In this document: positions 18,295 to 28,607 of the stretch, piece after piece
Layout: every line of letters starts with the position of its first letter
Position numbering within the stretch: the stretch's first letter is position 1
Position numbers and translations under genes: made by a program
Notes under the pieces: generated by a model
Seen by the model: only the letters and a program-made list of their open reading frames with translations
Databases searched by the model: none
Told to the model about the DNA's origin: nothing
Source: Methyloceanibacter stevinii
GTDB lineage: Bacteria > Pseudomonadota > Alphaproteobacteria > Rhizobiales > Methyloligellaceae
Direction of reading: 5' to 3'
DNA: 64,000 nt
Assembly (NCBI RefSeq): GCF_001723355.1
Contig: NZ_LPWE01000003.1
Span: 1-64,000, forward strand

Positions 18295-18615
18295 CTAGAT
18301 ACCCACATAGACGCCGACACGGGGCCCGCGCCAATAGCGCCGGCCATAGTAGGGGTAGCGGGGTCCGTAATAGGGACGGCCGTAATAGCGATAAGGCCGA
18401 TAGTAGGGCCGCCGGGAATATCGGTAAGGCCGGTAGTAGGGACGCCGGTAATAGTACCGCCGCTTATACCACCGCCGGACCGGCACCACTTCCGATGCCG
18501 TCGCTGGGCTGTATTTCAGTACCGCAGCGGCTGGCGTAGCCGATGCGGGTTTGGGGCTGGCCACAATGAATATGGCGAGAAGCCCCGCTAGGGTCGTGAA
18601 GAGAACTGAGCGCAT
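18295..18615 (-). CDS. Exported Tyr/Arg/Pro-rich repeat protein
   Basis: 106 residues. A signal peptide (FTTLAGLLAIFIVASPKPASA) precedes a short linker and then a low-complexity region in which RPYYRPYRY-type units repeat (about residues 50-95), giving a very basic, tyrosine-rich mature protein. Such small proteins are frequent in Hyphomicrobiales envelopes; function unknown. GAGGT precedes the ATG at 18615, which is preferred over the longer frame beginning at 18681. Monocistronic, next to a terminator. The repeats resemble structural or cell-surface proteins but no domain is recognised. Confidence 0.65.
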   Translation of the reverse strand: MRSVLFTTLAGLLAIFIVASPKPASATPAAAVLKYSPATASEVVPVRRWYKRRYYYRRPYYRPYRYSRRPYYRPYRYYGRPYYGPRYPYYGRRYWRGPRVGVYVGI

Positions 18616-18810
18616 GAGATATACCTCGCGATCTTTGTGACCCTTCCTCGTAGACCTATAGGGTGGGCCTCCATCGCCCAAAAGGGAAGCCCAAAGCGTT
18701 GAATTTCACGAATCTTTTGAAATTGCGGGGCTGTCTCAGACGCGTCCGGGCGCGAGTCCGCGCGCGCGGAAACCCATCGCAAAACCTGCGTCGCTCAGGC
18801 CGGTTTCGGG

Positions 18811-19047
18811 CTATGCCAGCACCATCACGGCCATGAAGCCAAGCGTGACCGCGGCGGCCATTGGCGCCATCCAGCCCAGCAATTGGAACTCTGCCGCCCG
18901 AAGCTCTTTCAGCGCCGCACCATGGTTTCCGGCGGGCTGAGCACTGGCGGCCGTCAAGAGCGAGGCAGAATGCTTGGCGTGCCATTTCGGCCCAGGCCCG
19001 CGCATGTAGTGCCGCTCCGGCTTGTATGCGTCCAGGAATCTCCCCAC
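18811..19047 (-). CDS. Small hypothetical membrane protein, GTG start
   Basis: 78 residues with a polar N-terminus (YKPERHYMRGPGPKWHAKH) and a C-terminal hydrophobic segment (about 57-77, LLGWMAPMAAAVTLGFMAVMV) ending at the stop. This looks like a C-terminally anchored small membrane protein. The GTG start is supported by AGGGAG eight bases upstream. It is divergent from the aldolase/dehydrogenase gene at 19246. No family recognised. Confidence 0.5.
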   Translation of the reverse strand: MGRFLDAYKPERHYMRGPGPKWHAKHSASLLTAASAQPAGNHGAALKELRAAEFQLLGWMAPMAAAVTLGFMAVMVLA

Positions 19048-19245
19048 GACGATGTCTCCCTCATCCCTAAGCGCCCCTTATGGTCTGATTATCCAGCCGA
19101 ATTTGTTTCGAATCCGTATCGTCCTGGGGCGAAAATGAGGATTCTCGCGTCCACCCGATCCTTTTCGGCCAGGGCATGGGCCGGGGGGCGGGAAATTTGA
19201 GTTCTCGTCTTGCCGGGATGGCGGAAACTTGCCACAACCCGCGCC

Positions 19246-21289
19246 ATGAAGAGCCAATGGAATGACGACGAAGCGAAGCGCGCGGTCGAGGTCTATGCGC
19301 CGACGGCGTCAACGAGGACATCGCTCTTCGCGTCTACACGACCCGCCTGATCGGCCGCGACCCGCTGCTGGTTCTGCATGGCGGTGGCAACACGTCCGTG
19401 AGACCCGCGCGGTCGACGATCTCGGCCAGGAGCACGACGTCATCGCGGTGAAGGGCTCCGGCGCCGACATGGCGGAAATCGAGCCTTGGGGACTTCCCAC
19501 CGTGAAGCTCGGTCCCTTGCGGGAGATGCGCGCGCTCGATGCACTCTCCGACGAGGCCATGGTCAACACCCAGCGGCTCAACCTTCTGAATGCCTCCGCG
19601 CCCAACCCGTCCGTCGAAACGCTGCTGCACGCTTTCCTGCCGCACAAATTCGTGGACCACGCCCATGCGGCGGCGGTCCTGTCGCTGGTCGATCAGCCCG
19701 ACGGCGTGGCTTTGGCCCGCGAGGTCTATAACGGGCGCATGGGGATCGTCCCCTACATCGCGCCCGGCTTCGACCTTGCCAAAGCGGCTGCCGATGTCTT
19801 CGACGAGAAGCCCGATGTGGAAGGGATGATCCTGCACAAGCACGGGATCTTCACGTTCGGCGACACGGCGCAGGACGCCTATGAGCGCATGATCGAGATG
19901 GTCTCGCTTGCGGAGAGCCGCCTGCGCCAAGGCCGGCCCGTCGTGTTCCAGGGCGCGCATCTTCCAGCGGCGCCGGCGAGCGCCGCGGAGATCGCGCCGA
20001 TCCTGCGCGGCGCGTGCGCCATCCACCGTCCGGGGCAAGAGCCGACGCGTTTCATCGCCGAGTTGCGGTCCAGCCCCGCCGTCCTCGACTACGTAAACGG
20101 AGCCGAACTCACCTCCTACAGTCAGCGCGGCGTGGTGACGCCCGACCACATCATTCGGACCAAGAATAAGCCGCTTGTCGTGCCGGCGCCCGAGTCCGGA
20201 AAACTCGACGCGTTTACCCAGTTCGTTGAGGCGGCAGTCGAGACTTACGTGGCGGAGTACGACCTGTATTTCGCGCGGGAGAATGAGGCCGCCGGCGGGA
20301 CCAAGACCAAGCTCGATCCCATGCCACGCGTCATCCTCGTGCCGGGGGTCGGTCTGTTCGGGCTCGGCCGGTCGGCGAAGGACGCGGCTATCGCCGGGGA
20401 TCTCGCCGAGAACACGGTTCGAGTCATCACCGACGCCGAGGCCATCGGCCGTTACGAGCCGCTGCCCGAGAGCGATCTGTTCGCCCTCGAATATTGGAGC
20501 CTGGAGCAGGCCAAGCTCGCCAAACAAGTGGTCAAGCCGCTCACGGGCCAGGTGGCCGTGGTGACGGGCGCCGGTGCGATCGGCACGGCGACGGCCAAGG
20601 CGCTCGCCGGCGACGGGGCCGCGGTTGCCGTCCTCGATGTGGATGGCGACGCTGCCGCCGAGGCCGCGCGCGCCGTCAAGGGTATCGGCATCGCTTGCGA
20701 CGTGACAAAGCCGGACGATGTGGCCCGCGCCTTCGAGGCTGTCTGCGCGCGCTTTGGCGGGGTCGATATCCTCGTGTCGAATGCGGGTGCAGCCTGGCAG
20801 GGACGCATCGGCGATGTTCCCGACGAGGTCCTGCGCAAGAGCTTCGAGCTGAACTTCTTCGCGCACCAGACCGTGGCGCGCGAGGCGGTGGCCATCATGC
20901 AGAAGCAGGGCACGGGCGGTGCGCTTCTGTTCAACATCTCCAAGCAGGCCGTCAATCCGGGACAGAATTTCGGTCCCTACGGGCTGCCCAAGGCGGCCAC
21001 CATGCTGCTGATGCGCCAGTATGCGCTGGACTACGGCGCGGACGGCATTCGCTCGAACGGCGTCAACGCGGACCGGATCAGAAGCGGGCTTCTGACGGAC
21101 GAGATGATTGCCACGCGGTCGAAGGCGAGAGGCGTCACGGAGACGGACTATATGGCCGGCAATCTGCTCCACGCCGAGGTGACGGCCGACGATGTCGCCC
21201 AGGCGTTCCTGGCCCTTGCCAAAGCGCGCAAGACGACCGGCCATGTGGAGACCGTGGACGGCGGCAACATCGCGGCGGCGCTGCGCTAG
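19246..21289 (+). CDS. Bifunctional class II aldolase / short-chain dehydrogenase, two probable frameshifts
   Basis: Two-domain sugar enzyme of the RhaD/rhamnulose-phosphate-aldolase-plus-dehydrogenase type, about 681 residues after repair. True start is ATG 19246 (MKSQWNDDEAKRAVEVY). One base is missing near 19302 and another (AAG read as AG) near 19401; between them NEDIALRVYTTRL and LVLHGGGNTSV are in frame. The aldolase domain (to about 400) has the LHKHGIFTFGD region; the Rossmann domain (about 425-681) has VVTGAGAIGTATA, SNAG and the YGLPK catalytic Tyr/Lys pair. It probably oxidises and splits a deoxy or branched sugar such as rhamnonate or L-fuconate products; substrate not decided. 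No sugar transporter nearby. Confidence 0.85.
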
Positions 21290-21437
21290 CCAAAAAATCT
21301 CTGTACCCCCTAAAGGGACTATTAACCACAACAGTCGAAGCTGCGATCACCACGGGGTGTGTCGGGGCAATCCTGCGCGGGTGGGACCCGGTCGCACGCG
21401 ATCGGCTTATTTGGCGGTAGTGGATTTGAGCTTTCAA

Positions 21438-22677
21438 ATGGATCTCAGCAAGAAATTTTCTCTTTACTTCGGCGCCACGGCCTTGGTCGCCGTCATCGTG
21501 ACGATCACCTTGCAGATGGTCGTCCCCGGTGTCGGCGGAGCCATACTGCTCGCGCTGTTCGTCGCTACGATACTGGGCGCCGGCGCCGGTTATTTGTGCG
21601 GGCGATCGCTTTCGCGAGCGCTTCGGGATCTCCATGCCGTCATCGAGCGTCTAACCAAGTGGGACACGGCCGGCGAGGTTCTCCATACAGGGCGCCGCGA
21701 CGAGATCGGCGTCATGGCCAATGCGCTCAAAACGTTTCAGGCCGATGCCACAAGTTGGAGCGAATCCCACCAGAGCGAGCAGGACAGCCAGATCGAGGGG
21801 CGCCTTGCCTCGCAGCGGCGGACCGAAGAACTCATCCACCAGTTTCGCGGCTCCATCGCCGGCTTGCTCGGCGCGTTCGCCGACAGCGCACGGCAGATGG
21901 ACGATACCGCACGGCTCCTGTCGAGCGTTGCCATCGACACGAACGACCGCGTCACCGTCGTGGCTTCGGCGTCCGACGAGGCCTCGGCGAATGTCCAGTC
22001 CGTGGCGGCAACGGCCGAGGAACTGGCCGTCTCCTTCAGCGATATCGGCACGCGTGTTTCCACCGCCAGCAAGATCGTCGACCAGGTGACCGAGAACGCG
22101 CGCATGGCCAACCACAAGGTTCAGAGCCTTACCGAAGCGGCGGAGCGGATCGGCGACGTTGTCGATCTCATCCAGGATGTTGCCGCGCAGTCCAATCTCC
22201 TGGCGCTGAACGCACGATCGAGGCGGCGCGTGCCGGTGAGGCCGGACGCGGGTTTGCCGTCGTCGCGGGCGAGGTCAAGACGCTGGCCGATCAGACGGCC
22301 AAGGCGACCGACGACATCAAGAAACAGATCGATGCGATCCGCTCTTCAACCCACAGCGCGGTCGAGGCCATGCAATCCATCGTGACCACGATGGGCGACG
22401 TGAACCAGAACACGCAAGAGATCGCCGGGGCCGTGCAGCAGCAATCGGCGGCGACCTCCGAGATTTCCCACAGCGTCCGTCAGGCGGCGCGCGGCACCGA
22501 GGATGTGGCCTCGCATATGCCGGACGCACCAAGGCCGTGGATGAGACGAACCAGTCCGCGGCGCAGATGCTGCAGGTCAGCAAGGATCTCTCGCGTCATG
22601 GCGAGCAGCTCCGTCACACGGTCGAAAACTTCCTGCGCCGCGTTGCGGCCGCCGATGCGCTGAAAAACGCCAGCTGA
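21438..22677 (+). CDS. Methyl-accepting chemotaxis-type protein, two probable frameshifts
   Basis: About 413 residues after repair. The N-terminus has two closely spaced membrane helices ([21 protein letters not shown] and [19 protein letters not shown]) with almost no periplasmic part, then a HAMP-like linker ([25 protein letters not shown]) and a signalling domain. The receptor tip region [33 protein letters not shown] is split by a missing base near 22212; a second base is missing near 22519, after which [20 protein letters not shown] runs to TGA 22677. With no sensor domain it probably senses membrane or cytoplasmic state, possibly energy taxis. Single gene with its own terminator. Confidence 0.88.
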
Positions 22678-22718
22678 CGCCCGCGCGGCGCAGCACACAG
22701 TTTCCAGTACCGCGTAGG

Positions 22719-22750
22719 GCCGCCGGGGCTTTTTGTCCCGGCGGCTTTTG
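22719..22750 (+). terminator. Intrinsic terminator after the chemoreceptor gene
   Basis: GCCGCCGGGGC / GTCCCGGCGGC with a T-rich 5-base loop and a trailing TTTT, 42 bases past the stop. Strong rho-independent terminator. Confidence 0.88.
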
Positions 22751-22808
22751 CGTTTGGCCCTGATGTCCCGGATGGGCTAGCGTCCGGTTTCAAAGTGGAG
22801 GTTTCCCC

Positions 22809-23549
22809 GTGGGCCGCATCTTCCGAGTTTTCCTATCCGGCGCCCTCGCGCTGCTGCCGATCATGGTCACGATCCTGGTCACCGCGTGGCTGGGATCGTT
22901 GGTGGCCACCTATGCGGGGCCTGGAAGTTTCCTCGGCAATCTCATCACCCATCTTGGGCTGAACCTGTCGGGCTCGTCGCATGTGGCCTATTTCATCGGG
23001 CTCGGCATCATTCTGGCGCTGATCTTCCTGCTGGGCCTCGCGGTGGAATCGGGCCTGCGAAACTGGATCTCCAACAGTTTCGACTGGTTCATGATGCGCA
23101 TTCCGCTGGTTTCGAATGTCTACGACATCTCCAAGCGCTTCGTCTCGATGATGGACCGGGGCGACGGCGAGGACAGTTTGAAAGGCATGAGCCCCGTCTG
23201 GTGCTTCTTTGGCGGAGAGGGCAGCGCCGCCACTCTCGCTCTTATGCCCTCGCATGAGCCGGTGATCATCGGGGAGAGAACCTATTTGCCCGTGCTGGTG
23301 CCGTTTGCGCCGGTGCCCTTCGGCGGGGCGCTCGTCTACGTGCCTCAAGAGTGGGTCAAGCCGGCCGACGGCGGCGTCGAGAGGCTCGTGAATGTCTACC
23401 TGTCCATGGGCGTGACCCCGCCCAAGGGCATTCCGCCGGAGGGCGTGATCTTGGACGGCGAGACCGCGGAAGCGGCTGCCGGGGCCACGAAGGCCGCGCA
23501 GCCCAAGCGCCCCGCAAAGACCAAGGCGCAGGACGCGAGCAAGGCCTAG
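22809..23549 (+). CDS. DUF502 family membrane protein, GTG start
   Basis: 246 residues with two membrane helices at about 8-30 and 60-82 (FLSGALALLPIMVTILVTAWL; AYFIGLGIILALIFLLGLAVE) and the conserved DUF502 segment around RIPLVSNVYDISKRFVSMM, followed by a soluble domain with VLVPFAPVPFGGALVYVP. The family is widespread and uncharacterised. The C-terminal 35 residues are a Lys/Ala-rich tail. GTG start at 22809, preceded by GGAGG. Its last four bases overlap the convergent ychF stop. Confidence 0.82.
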   Translation: MGRIFRVFLSGALALLPIMVTILVTAWLGSLVATYAGPGSFLGNLITHLGLNLSGSSHVAYFIGLGIILALIFLLGLAVESGLRNWISNSFDWFMMRIPLVSNVYDISKRFVSMMDRGDGEDSLKGMSPVWCFFGGEGSAATLALMPSHEPVIIGERTYLPVLVPFAPVPFGGALVYVPQEWVKPADGGVERLVNVYLSMGVTPPKGIPPEGVILDGETAEAAAGATKAAQPKRPAKTKAQDASKA

Positions 23550-24643
23550 TTCGCGAAGCGGAAGTGCAGGACGTCGCCGTCCTTCACCACATACTCCTTG
23601 CCTTCGAGGCGTAGCTTGCCCGCATCGCGCGCGCCGGCCTCGCCGCCGAGATCGACATAGTCGTTGTAGGCGATCGTCTCTGCCCGGATGAATCCCTTCT
23701 CGAAATCGGTGTGGATCACGCCCGCCGCTTGCGGGGCGCGAGTGCCGCGCTCGATAGTCCAGGCGCGCGCTTCCTTAGGCCCCACCGTGAAATAGGTGAG
23801 GAGGTCGAGCAGCTTGTAGCCTTCCTGGATCAGCCGGTTGAGGCCCGGTTCCTCGAGGCCCAGATCGGCGAGATAGGACCGTCGCTCTTCGGCGTCGAGC
23901 TCCACCAGCTCGGATTCGATCTTGGCCGAGATCACGACGCAGCCGACATCTTCCTTGGTGGCGCGGGCCAAGACCGCTTCCGAGAGCGCATTGCCGTTTC
24001 CGGCCGAGGCCTCGTCCACGTTGCAGACATAAAGAACGGGCTTCGAGGTCAAGAGTCCGAGCGAATGGAATGCTTTGCGGTCTTCGTGATCCACGGCGGC
24101 GTAGCGCGCGGGCCTGCCTTCGCGCAGCACGACCAGGGCCCGTTCCAACAGCGCCAAGGTCTCCTTGGCTTCCTTGTCCTGGCCGCGAATCTTCTTTTCG
24201 AGCGCGGGCACGCGCCGCTCGAGGCTCTCGAGATCGGCCAGCATCAATTCCGTCTCGATGGTTTCCGCATCGGCGAGGGGGTCCACCTTGCCGTCGACGT
24301 GAACCACATCGGAATCCTCGAAGCAGCGCAGCACATAGGCGATGGCGTCGACCTCGCGGATATGGGCGAGGAACTGGTTCCCCAAGCCTTCACCTTGGGA
24401 GGCACCGCGGACGAGACCGGCGATGTCGACGAAGGTCAGGCGGGTCGGGATGGTCTGAGCGGAGCCTGCGATCTCCGAAAGCTTGGAGAGGCGCGGATCG
24501 GGGACCGGCACGTCGCCCACGTTCGGCTCGATTGTACAGAACGGGTAGTTGGCAGCCTGCGCCGCGGCGCTCTCGGTGAGAGCGTTGAAGAGGGTGGACT
24601 TGCCGACATTCGGCAGTCCCACGATGCCGCATTTGAATCCCAT
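23546..24643 (-). CDS. ychF: Redox-regulated ATPase YchF (Obg family)
   Basis: 365-residue translation-associated P-loop ATPase related to Obg and human OLA1. Walker A is GLPNVGKST at 8-16, the switch region has DIAGLV, and the specificity loop NVDE (rather than NKxD of GTPases) is seen in [10 protein letters not shown], explaining ATP preference. A coiled-coil insertion (about 140-200) and C-terminal TGS domain with [14 protein letters not shown] are present. Last gene of rplY-pth-ychF. Confidence 0.95.
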   Translation of the reverse strand: MGFKCGIVGLPNVGKSTLFNALTESAAAQAANYPFCTIEPNVGDVPVPDPRLSKLSEIAGSAQTIPTRLTFVDIAGLVRGASQGEGLGNQFLAHIREVDAIAYVLRCFEDSDVVHVDGKVDPLADAETIETELMLADLESLERRVPALEKKIRGQDKEAKETLALLERALVVLREGRPARYAAVDHEDRKAFHSLGLLTSKPVLYVCNVDEASAGNGNALSEAVLARATKEDVGCVVISAKIESELVELDAEERRSYLADLGLEEPGLNRLIQEGYKLLDLLTYFTVGPKEARAWTIERGTRAPQAAGVIHTDFEKGFIRAETIAYNDYVDLGGEAGARDAGKLRLEGKEYVVKDGDVLHFRFAN

Positions 24644-24688
24644 ATCCTGCTCTGGCTCCTGTCGCGCCGTCCCGTCGTCTTTTCCGGG

Positions 24689-25303
24689 CTAGTCCGTTTC
24701 GCCTTGCGTTTCGTTTCCGGTGTCGTTCCGCATGAGGTCCCGCGTCTCATGGGCGACCTGGGTCTGAAACTTGTCCTTCTCGCCTTTGGCAAGGATGGGG
24801 GCCGCGTCCGACATCGCCGCAAGCACCGGCTCGAGCCACTCCATATCCGCCTTGGCGAAGTCGCGCATGACGTGACCGATGACACGTTCGCGGTGGCCGG
24901 GGTGACCGATACCGATCCGCACGCGCATATACTCGTTGCCCAGGTGCGCCGTGAGCGACTTGAGCCCGTTGTGGCCGGCGACACCGCCGCCGATCTTCAC
25001 GCGCACCTTGCCGGGCGCCAGATCCAACTCGTCGTGGAAGGCGACCACATCGCTGACGGGAATCTTGTAGAAGCGCGCGGCTTCTCCCACCGAGCGCCCC
25101 GACTCGTTCATGAAGGTCTGCGGCTTGAGGAGAAGAACCTGTTCGCCGCCCAGCCGCCCTTCGCAGGTCAACCCCTGGAAGCGCTTGCGCCAAGCGGCGA
25201 ATCCATGTGCGGCGGCCATGACGTCCACAGCCATGAAGCCGACATTGTGACGGTTGAAGGCGTATTGCGCCCCCGGATTGCCGAGGCCGACAAAGAGCTT
25301 CAT
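24689..25303 (-). CDS. pth: Peptidyl-tRNA hydrolase
   Basis: Pth recycles peptidyl-tRNAs released from stalled ribosomes. The 204-residue protein starts [23 protein letters not shown], containing catalytic-site asparagine and histidine of the family, and continues with [11 protein letters not shown] and [25 protein letters not shown] Glu/Thr-rich C-terminal tail is typical of alphaproteobacterial members. It lies 50 bases after rplY and 45 before ychF on the same strand, a conserved operon. Confidence 0.96.
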   Translation of the reverse strand: MKLFVGLGNPGAQYAFNRHNVGFMAVDVMAAAHGFAAWRKRFQGLTCEGRLGGEQVLLLKPQTFMNESGRSVGEAARFYKIPVSDVVAFHDELDLAPGKVRVKIGGGVAGHNGLKSLTAHLGNEYMRVRIGIGHPGHRERVIGHVMRDFAKADMEWLEPVLAAMSDAAPILAKGEKDKFQTQVAHETRDLMRNDTGNETQGETD

Positions 25304-25353
25304 CGCGTCGTCCCGTCTCGCGGCCCGAACGGCCCGTCAGACGAAGGAGAAGA

Positions 25354-25992
25354 CTACTCCTTCGTCTCCTCGGCTTCTTCCGTCGGTTCCTCTTCGGCGC
25401 CTTCTTCCTCCTCGCCCGCATCGTCGCCACCGCGGCCCGCGATGGTCGCGACGGTGAAGTCGCGGTCGGTGATCGTGGGGACAGCGCCCTCAGGCAGCGT
25501 CACGGCCGAGATGTGGATGGAGTCGCCGATCTCCATTCCCGCCAGATCGATCTCGATCGCTTCGGGAATTTTGTCGGCCGGGCAGCGCAGAGAAATTTCG
25601 TGGCGCACCACGTTGAGCACGCCGCCACGCTTCAGGCCCGGGGACGCGCCTTCGTTGAGGAAGTGCACCGGCACGTCCACGTCGATCTCGGCGTTCTTCG
25701 CGAGCCGCAGGAAATCCACGTGGATCGGGAAGTCGCGGACCGGGTCGACCTGCACGTCGCGCGGGATGGCCCGGATCTTCGTGCCGTCCATGTCGAGCAT
25801 GTAAACCGTGCTCTGGAAGTGACCGGTTTGAATCTGCTTGGAAACTTCCTTCGTCTCCAGAGCGATGTTGAGCGGCTCGTCGCTGCCGCCGTAAACGATG
25901 CCGGGAATGCGCCCTTCACGGCGAATTGCGCGCGCGCCACCGGTTCCGGTGCGCCCTCGCGACCACGCCTTGAGCTCGATCGCCTCAGCCAT
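25354..25992 (-). CDS. rplY: 50S ribosomal protein L25/general stress protein Ctc
   Basis: 212-residue CTC-type L25 that binds 5S rRNA. The N-terminal domain has GTGGARAIRREGRIPGIVYGG; the C-terminal TL5-like domain contains the KRGGVLNVVRHEISLRCPAD stretch. The tail is very acidic (Glu-rich, residues about 185-212), common in this family in alphaproteobacteria. The start is ATG 25992 (MAEAIELKA); the open frame extends upstream to 26109 but without a ribosome site. First gene of rplY-pth-ychF. Confidence 0.95.
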   Translation of the reverse strand: MAEAIELKAWSRGRTGTGGARAIRREGRIPGIVYGGSDEPLNIALETKEVSKQIQTGHFQSTVYMLDMDGTKIRAIPRDVQVDPVRDFPIHVDFLRLAKNAEIDVDVPVHFLNEGASPGLKRGGVLNVVRHEISLRCPADKIPEAIEIDLAGMEIGDSIHISAVTLPEGAVPTITDRDFTVATIAGRGGDDAGEEEEGAEEEPTEEAEETKE

Positions 25993-26147
25993 TTGATCCT
26001 CCGAACGTCTGAAATAGTGAGGGGCCGGAAACCGGCCCCCAGAATCGGGCGCGGCGCTCTGATCGTGGTCGCCGCGACGGAATTTGAGAGGCTTATAGCC
26101 TAAGGACACCTAAGAAGACAATCGCCTATCGGCGCTGTTTTTCGGCC

Positions 26148-27176
26148 CTAAAGCGGGCCCGAGACCGCCTCCGGCGGGAGGCCCGGCGACCCCTTCTTGG
26201 CCGTTTCGGCCTCTTTGACGAGCGCCAGGACCCGCCGGTTCAGCGGGGTGGGATGCCCGACCTGATCCGCCAGCCGGATGATTTCCCCTTGGAGATAGTC
26301 GATTTCGGTGTGCCGGCCGGCCTGCAGGTCTTCCCACATGGACGAGCGGGCGTTCTTGTCCATGGAGAGCATCCGCTTGGCGGCGACCCGGAACAGGGCG
26401 TCAGGGAGTCGCAGGGCCAGCGCCAAGACCCGCTGCGGCACGCCTTCATAGGGTGCGTACCGGATCCCGGCGGCATTCAGGACCGCCAGGCCCTCGCCGA
26501 GCTGCCGGGCCACGAGCGCCCGCCAACGCCTGTCGCCGAACTGCTCGACGATCGGCAGGCCCGATAGGGCATTGAGCCCGTTGTTCAGATTGACCAGCAG
26601 TTTGCCCCACAACACCGCTTCGATGTCGTCTCGCTCGGCGACCGGCATGTGTTGAACGTCGAGCACGGACCGCAGCCCTGTCGTCGTCGTCTCGACCTGG
26701 ATCACCCCGCCGCTCGCGCGGTGAAAGCGCGGCGGGGCATCGGCCGGCCGGTTCTGAACCACATTGAATGGGACCATCGCGTCGACCACGCGCTCGGATC
26801 CGAGGTGCTCCCGCAGAATGCCCGCGTTGGAGACGCCGTTCTGCAGGCTCACGGCGACGGCATCATCGCCGGCGTGCTCCGCGATCAGGGCGGCCATCGC
26901 TTCGGTATCGTGGGACTTGACGGCGACGAGGATGAGCTTCGCGCCCGCGAGGGCCTCGGACGGTGCCGTGCTGAGCGTGAGCCGATCCGGGCTGAGGTCG
27001 ATGTCGTGCCCCTCCAAGTCGGAGCAATGGAGACCGTGCCGGGAAATCTCGGCGGCGAGCGCGGGCCGGGTCAGCAACGTGACGTTCCGCCCGGCTGCGG
27101 CGAGACGCGCGCCGACATAGCAGCCCACGCTGCCGGCACCGGCAACCGTGATGGGAAGGTCGTTCGTTTCGGTCAT
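26148..27176 (-). CDS. 2-dehydropantoate 2-reductase family protein
   Basis: 342-residue ApbA/PanE-type oxidoreductase. The N-terminal Rossmann motif is GAGSVGCYVGARLAAAG (about 13-29), followed by LILVAVKSHDTEA and SLQNGVSN; the C-terminal helical domain has the conserved catalytic lysine in LWGKLLVNLNNGLNAL and the SSMWEDLQAGRHTEIDYLQGEI signature. PanE reduces ketopantoate to pantoate with NADPH in CoA synthesis; genomes often carry several paralogues acting on other 2-keto acids. No pan genes are adjacent, so the pathway role is not certain. Divergent from the hydroxyacid oxidase gene. Confidence 0.85.
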   Translation of the reverse strand: MTETNDLPITVAGAGSVGCYVGARLAAAGRNVTLLTRPALAAEISRHGLHCSDLEGHDIDLSPDRLTLSTAPSEALAGAKLILVAVKSHDTEAMAALIAEHAGDDAVAVSLQNGVSNAGILREHLGSERVVDAMVPFNVVQNRPADAPPRFHRASGGVIQVETTTTGLRSVLDVQHMPVAERDDIEAVLWGKLLVNLNNGLNALSGLPIVEQFGDRRWRALVARQLGEGLAVLNAAGIRYAPYEGVPQRVLALALRLPDALFRVAAKRMLSMDKNARSSMWEDLQAGRHTEIDYLQGEIIRLADQVGHPTPLNRRVLALVKEAETAKKGSPGLPPEAVSGPL

Positions 27177-27454
27177 GAAAGCCGGCCCGGCCCGATGGAA
27201 GGAAATGAGCCCATATCCTGGTGTGATGGCCGCTTTATGGATGGGCCCGGAATTCGACGGTACGGCCTCGGGCAGGCTATAGTAATCTACCTGGCTTGGG
27301 ATGGGTGTTGCACGAATGGGCGCAGCCGAAGGCTGCCGATCTGCGCAAAACGGGGACTGCGCACGTCATGTATGAAGAGTTCGACGGTCTTATTTCCGGT
27401 GTGCCCGCGAAAGGGGTGACCGGTGCCGACAGGGAGAACCCGCGCGGGGGCGCA

Positions 27455-28603
27455 ATGATCCGGCCATCAAACTTGGCCAATCATCCACACGATCTTCGCG
27501 ACAAGGCCAAGCGGCATCTCCCCGCGATAGTCTTCGATTTTCTCGAGGGCGGGTCCCATGACGAAATCACCATGCGGCGGAACCGGGCGGACTTCGATGC
27601 TGTGCGCCTTCGCCAGCGCGTGTTCGACCATCCCGTCATCCGGACCACGCGCACCACGCTATTCGGGCAGGTCGCGTCGATGCCTGTCGCTCTGGCCCCG
27701 ATCGGCATGGGCGGCGCATTTCATCCGCAAGGGGAAGTTCACGCCGCGCGCGCGGCCTCGGCCTTCGGCGTGCCCTATTGCCTGAGTTCGTTGGCCTCGT
27801 GCTCGATCGAGGAGGTCGCCGCCGCCGTCGAGACGCCATTCGTGTTCCAGCTCTATTTGATGAAAGATCGCGAGATCAATGCATCGCTATTGCAGCGGGC
27901 GGAGCAAGCCAATTGCCCGGCGCTGATGGTCAATGTCGACACGGCCGTGCAGGGACGCCGCAACCGCGATCTCGATAACGGTGTGAGCATTCCGTTGAAT
28001 TTGCGGATTTGGCAGTTGTTGGACATCGTGCGCCGGCCCAGATGGGTCTGGCGCTATCTGCGCAACAAGCCGTCGCTCGGCAACCTCGCGGCCTACTGCC
28101 CGGATGGGCAGGACCTCCCCTCAGTCTCCGCCTGGGCCGAGCCGCGGTTCAAGGGAGCGGTCACCCGGGACGATCTCGAATGGCTGCGGAACAACTGGTC
28201 CGGCAAGCTGATCGTGAAAGGGGTTCTCGACCCCGAGGATGCGAAGATTGCCGCCGATCTCGGCGCGGACAGCGTAGTGGTGTCGAACCACGGCGGGCGG
28301 CAGCTCGACAGTGCCGCGAGCTCGATAGAGATGCTGCCGCGGGTGCGCGATGCTGTTGGAGATTCGGTGGAGGTGGTCCTGGACAGTGGCGTCCGTTCCG
28401 GCTTCGACGTGCTGAAGTCGCTCGGGCGCGGCGCGGATGGCTGCCTCTTGGGACGGGCTTACATCTACGGTCTCGCGCCCTATGGCGAGCGCGGCGTGGC
28501 GGCCGCGCTGTACCTGGTTGCGCAGGAACTCGACGAGGCGATGACGCTGACCGGAACGGCCGACGTCAACGCCTTGCCCGAGAATCTGGTTTTCGGCCCT
28601 TGA
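27455..28603 (+). CDS. FMN-dependent alpha-hydroxy acid dehydrogenase/oxidase
   Basis: 382-residue TIM-barrel flavoprotein of the L-lactate dehydrogenase / glycolate oxidase family, converting 2-hydroxy acids to 2-oxo acids. The N-terminus shows FDFLEGGSHDE, then PVALAPIGMGGAFHPQGE; the FMN-phosphate and catalytic histidine region is SNHGGRQLDSAASS near 280, and LDSGVRSGFDVLKSLGRGADGCLLGRAY closes the barrel. GGGGGCGCA precedes the ATG at 27455; the frame is open for 53 more codons but these lack family similarity. It may act with the HbpS-like protein encoded just downstream on the other strand. Likely membrane-linked L-lactate or mandelate-type oxidation. Confidence 0.87.
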   Translation: MIRPSNLANHPHDLRDKAKRHLPAIVFDFLEGGSHDEITMRRNRADFDAVRLRQRVFDHPVIRTTRTTLFGQVASMPVALAPIGMGGAFHPQGEVHAARAASAFGVPYCLSSLASCSIEEVAAAVETPFVFQLYLMKDREINASLLQRAEQANCPALMVNVDTAVQGRRNRDLDNGVSIPLNLRIWQLLDIVRRPRWVWRYLRNKPSLGNLAAYCPDGQDLPSVSAWAEPRFKGAVTRDDLEWLRNNWSGKLIVKGVLDPEDAKIAADLGADSVVVSNHGGRQLDSAASSIEMLPRVRDAVGDSVEVVLDSGVRSGFDVLKSLGRGADGCLLGRAYIYGLAPYGERGVAAALYLVAQELDEAMTLTGTADVNALPENLVFGP

Positions 28604-28607
28604 GGGG

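Noticed and set aside
19334..21331. 665-codon minus-strand frame opposite the aldolase/dehydrogenase gene
   Set aside because: Shadow of the real plus-strand gene; no ribosome site or family signal.
23711..25804. 697-codon plus-strand frame across ychF-pth-rplY
   Set aside because: Antisense to three well-conserved genes; coding signal lies on the minus strand.
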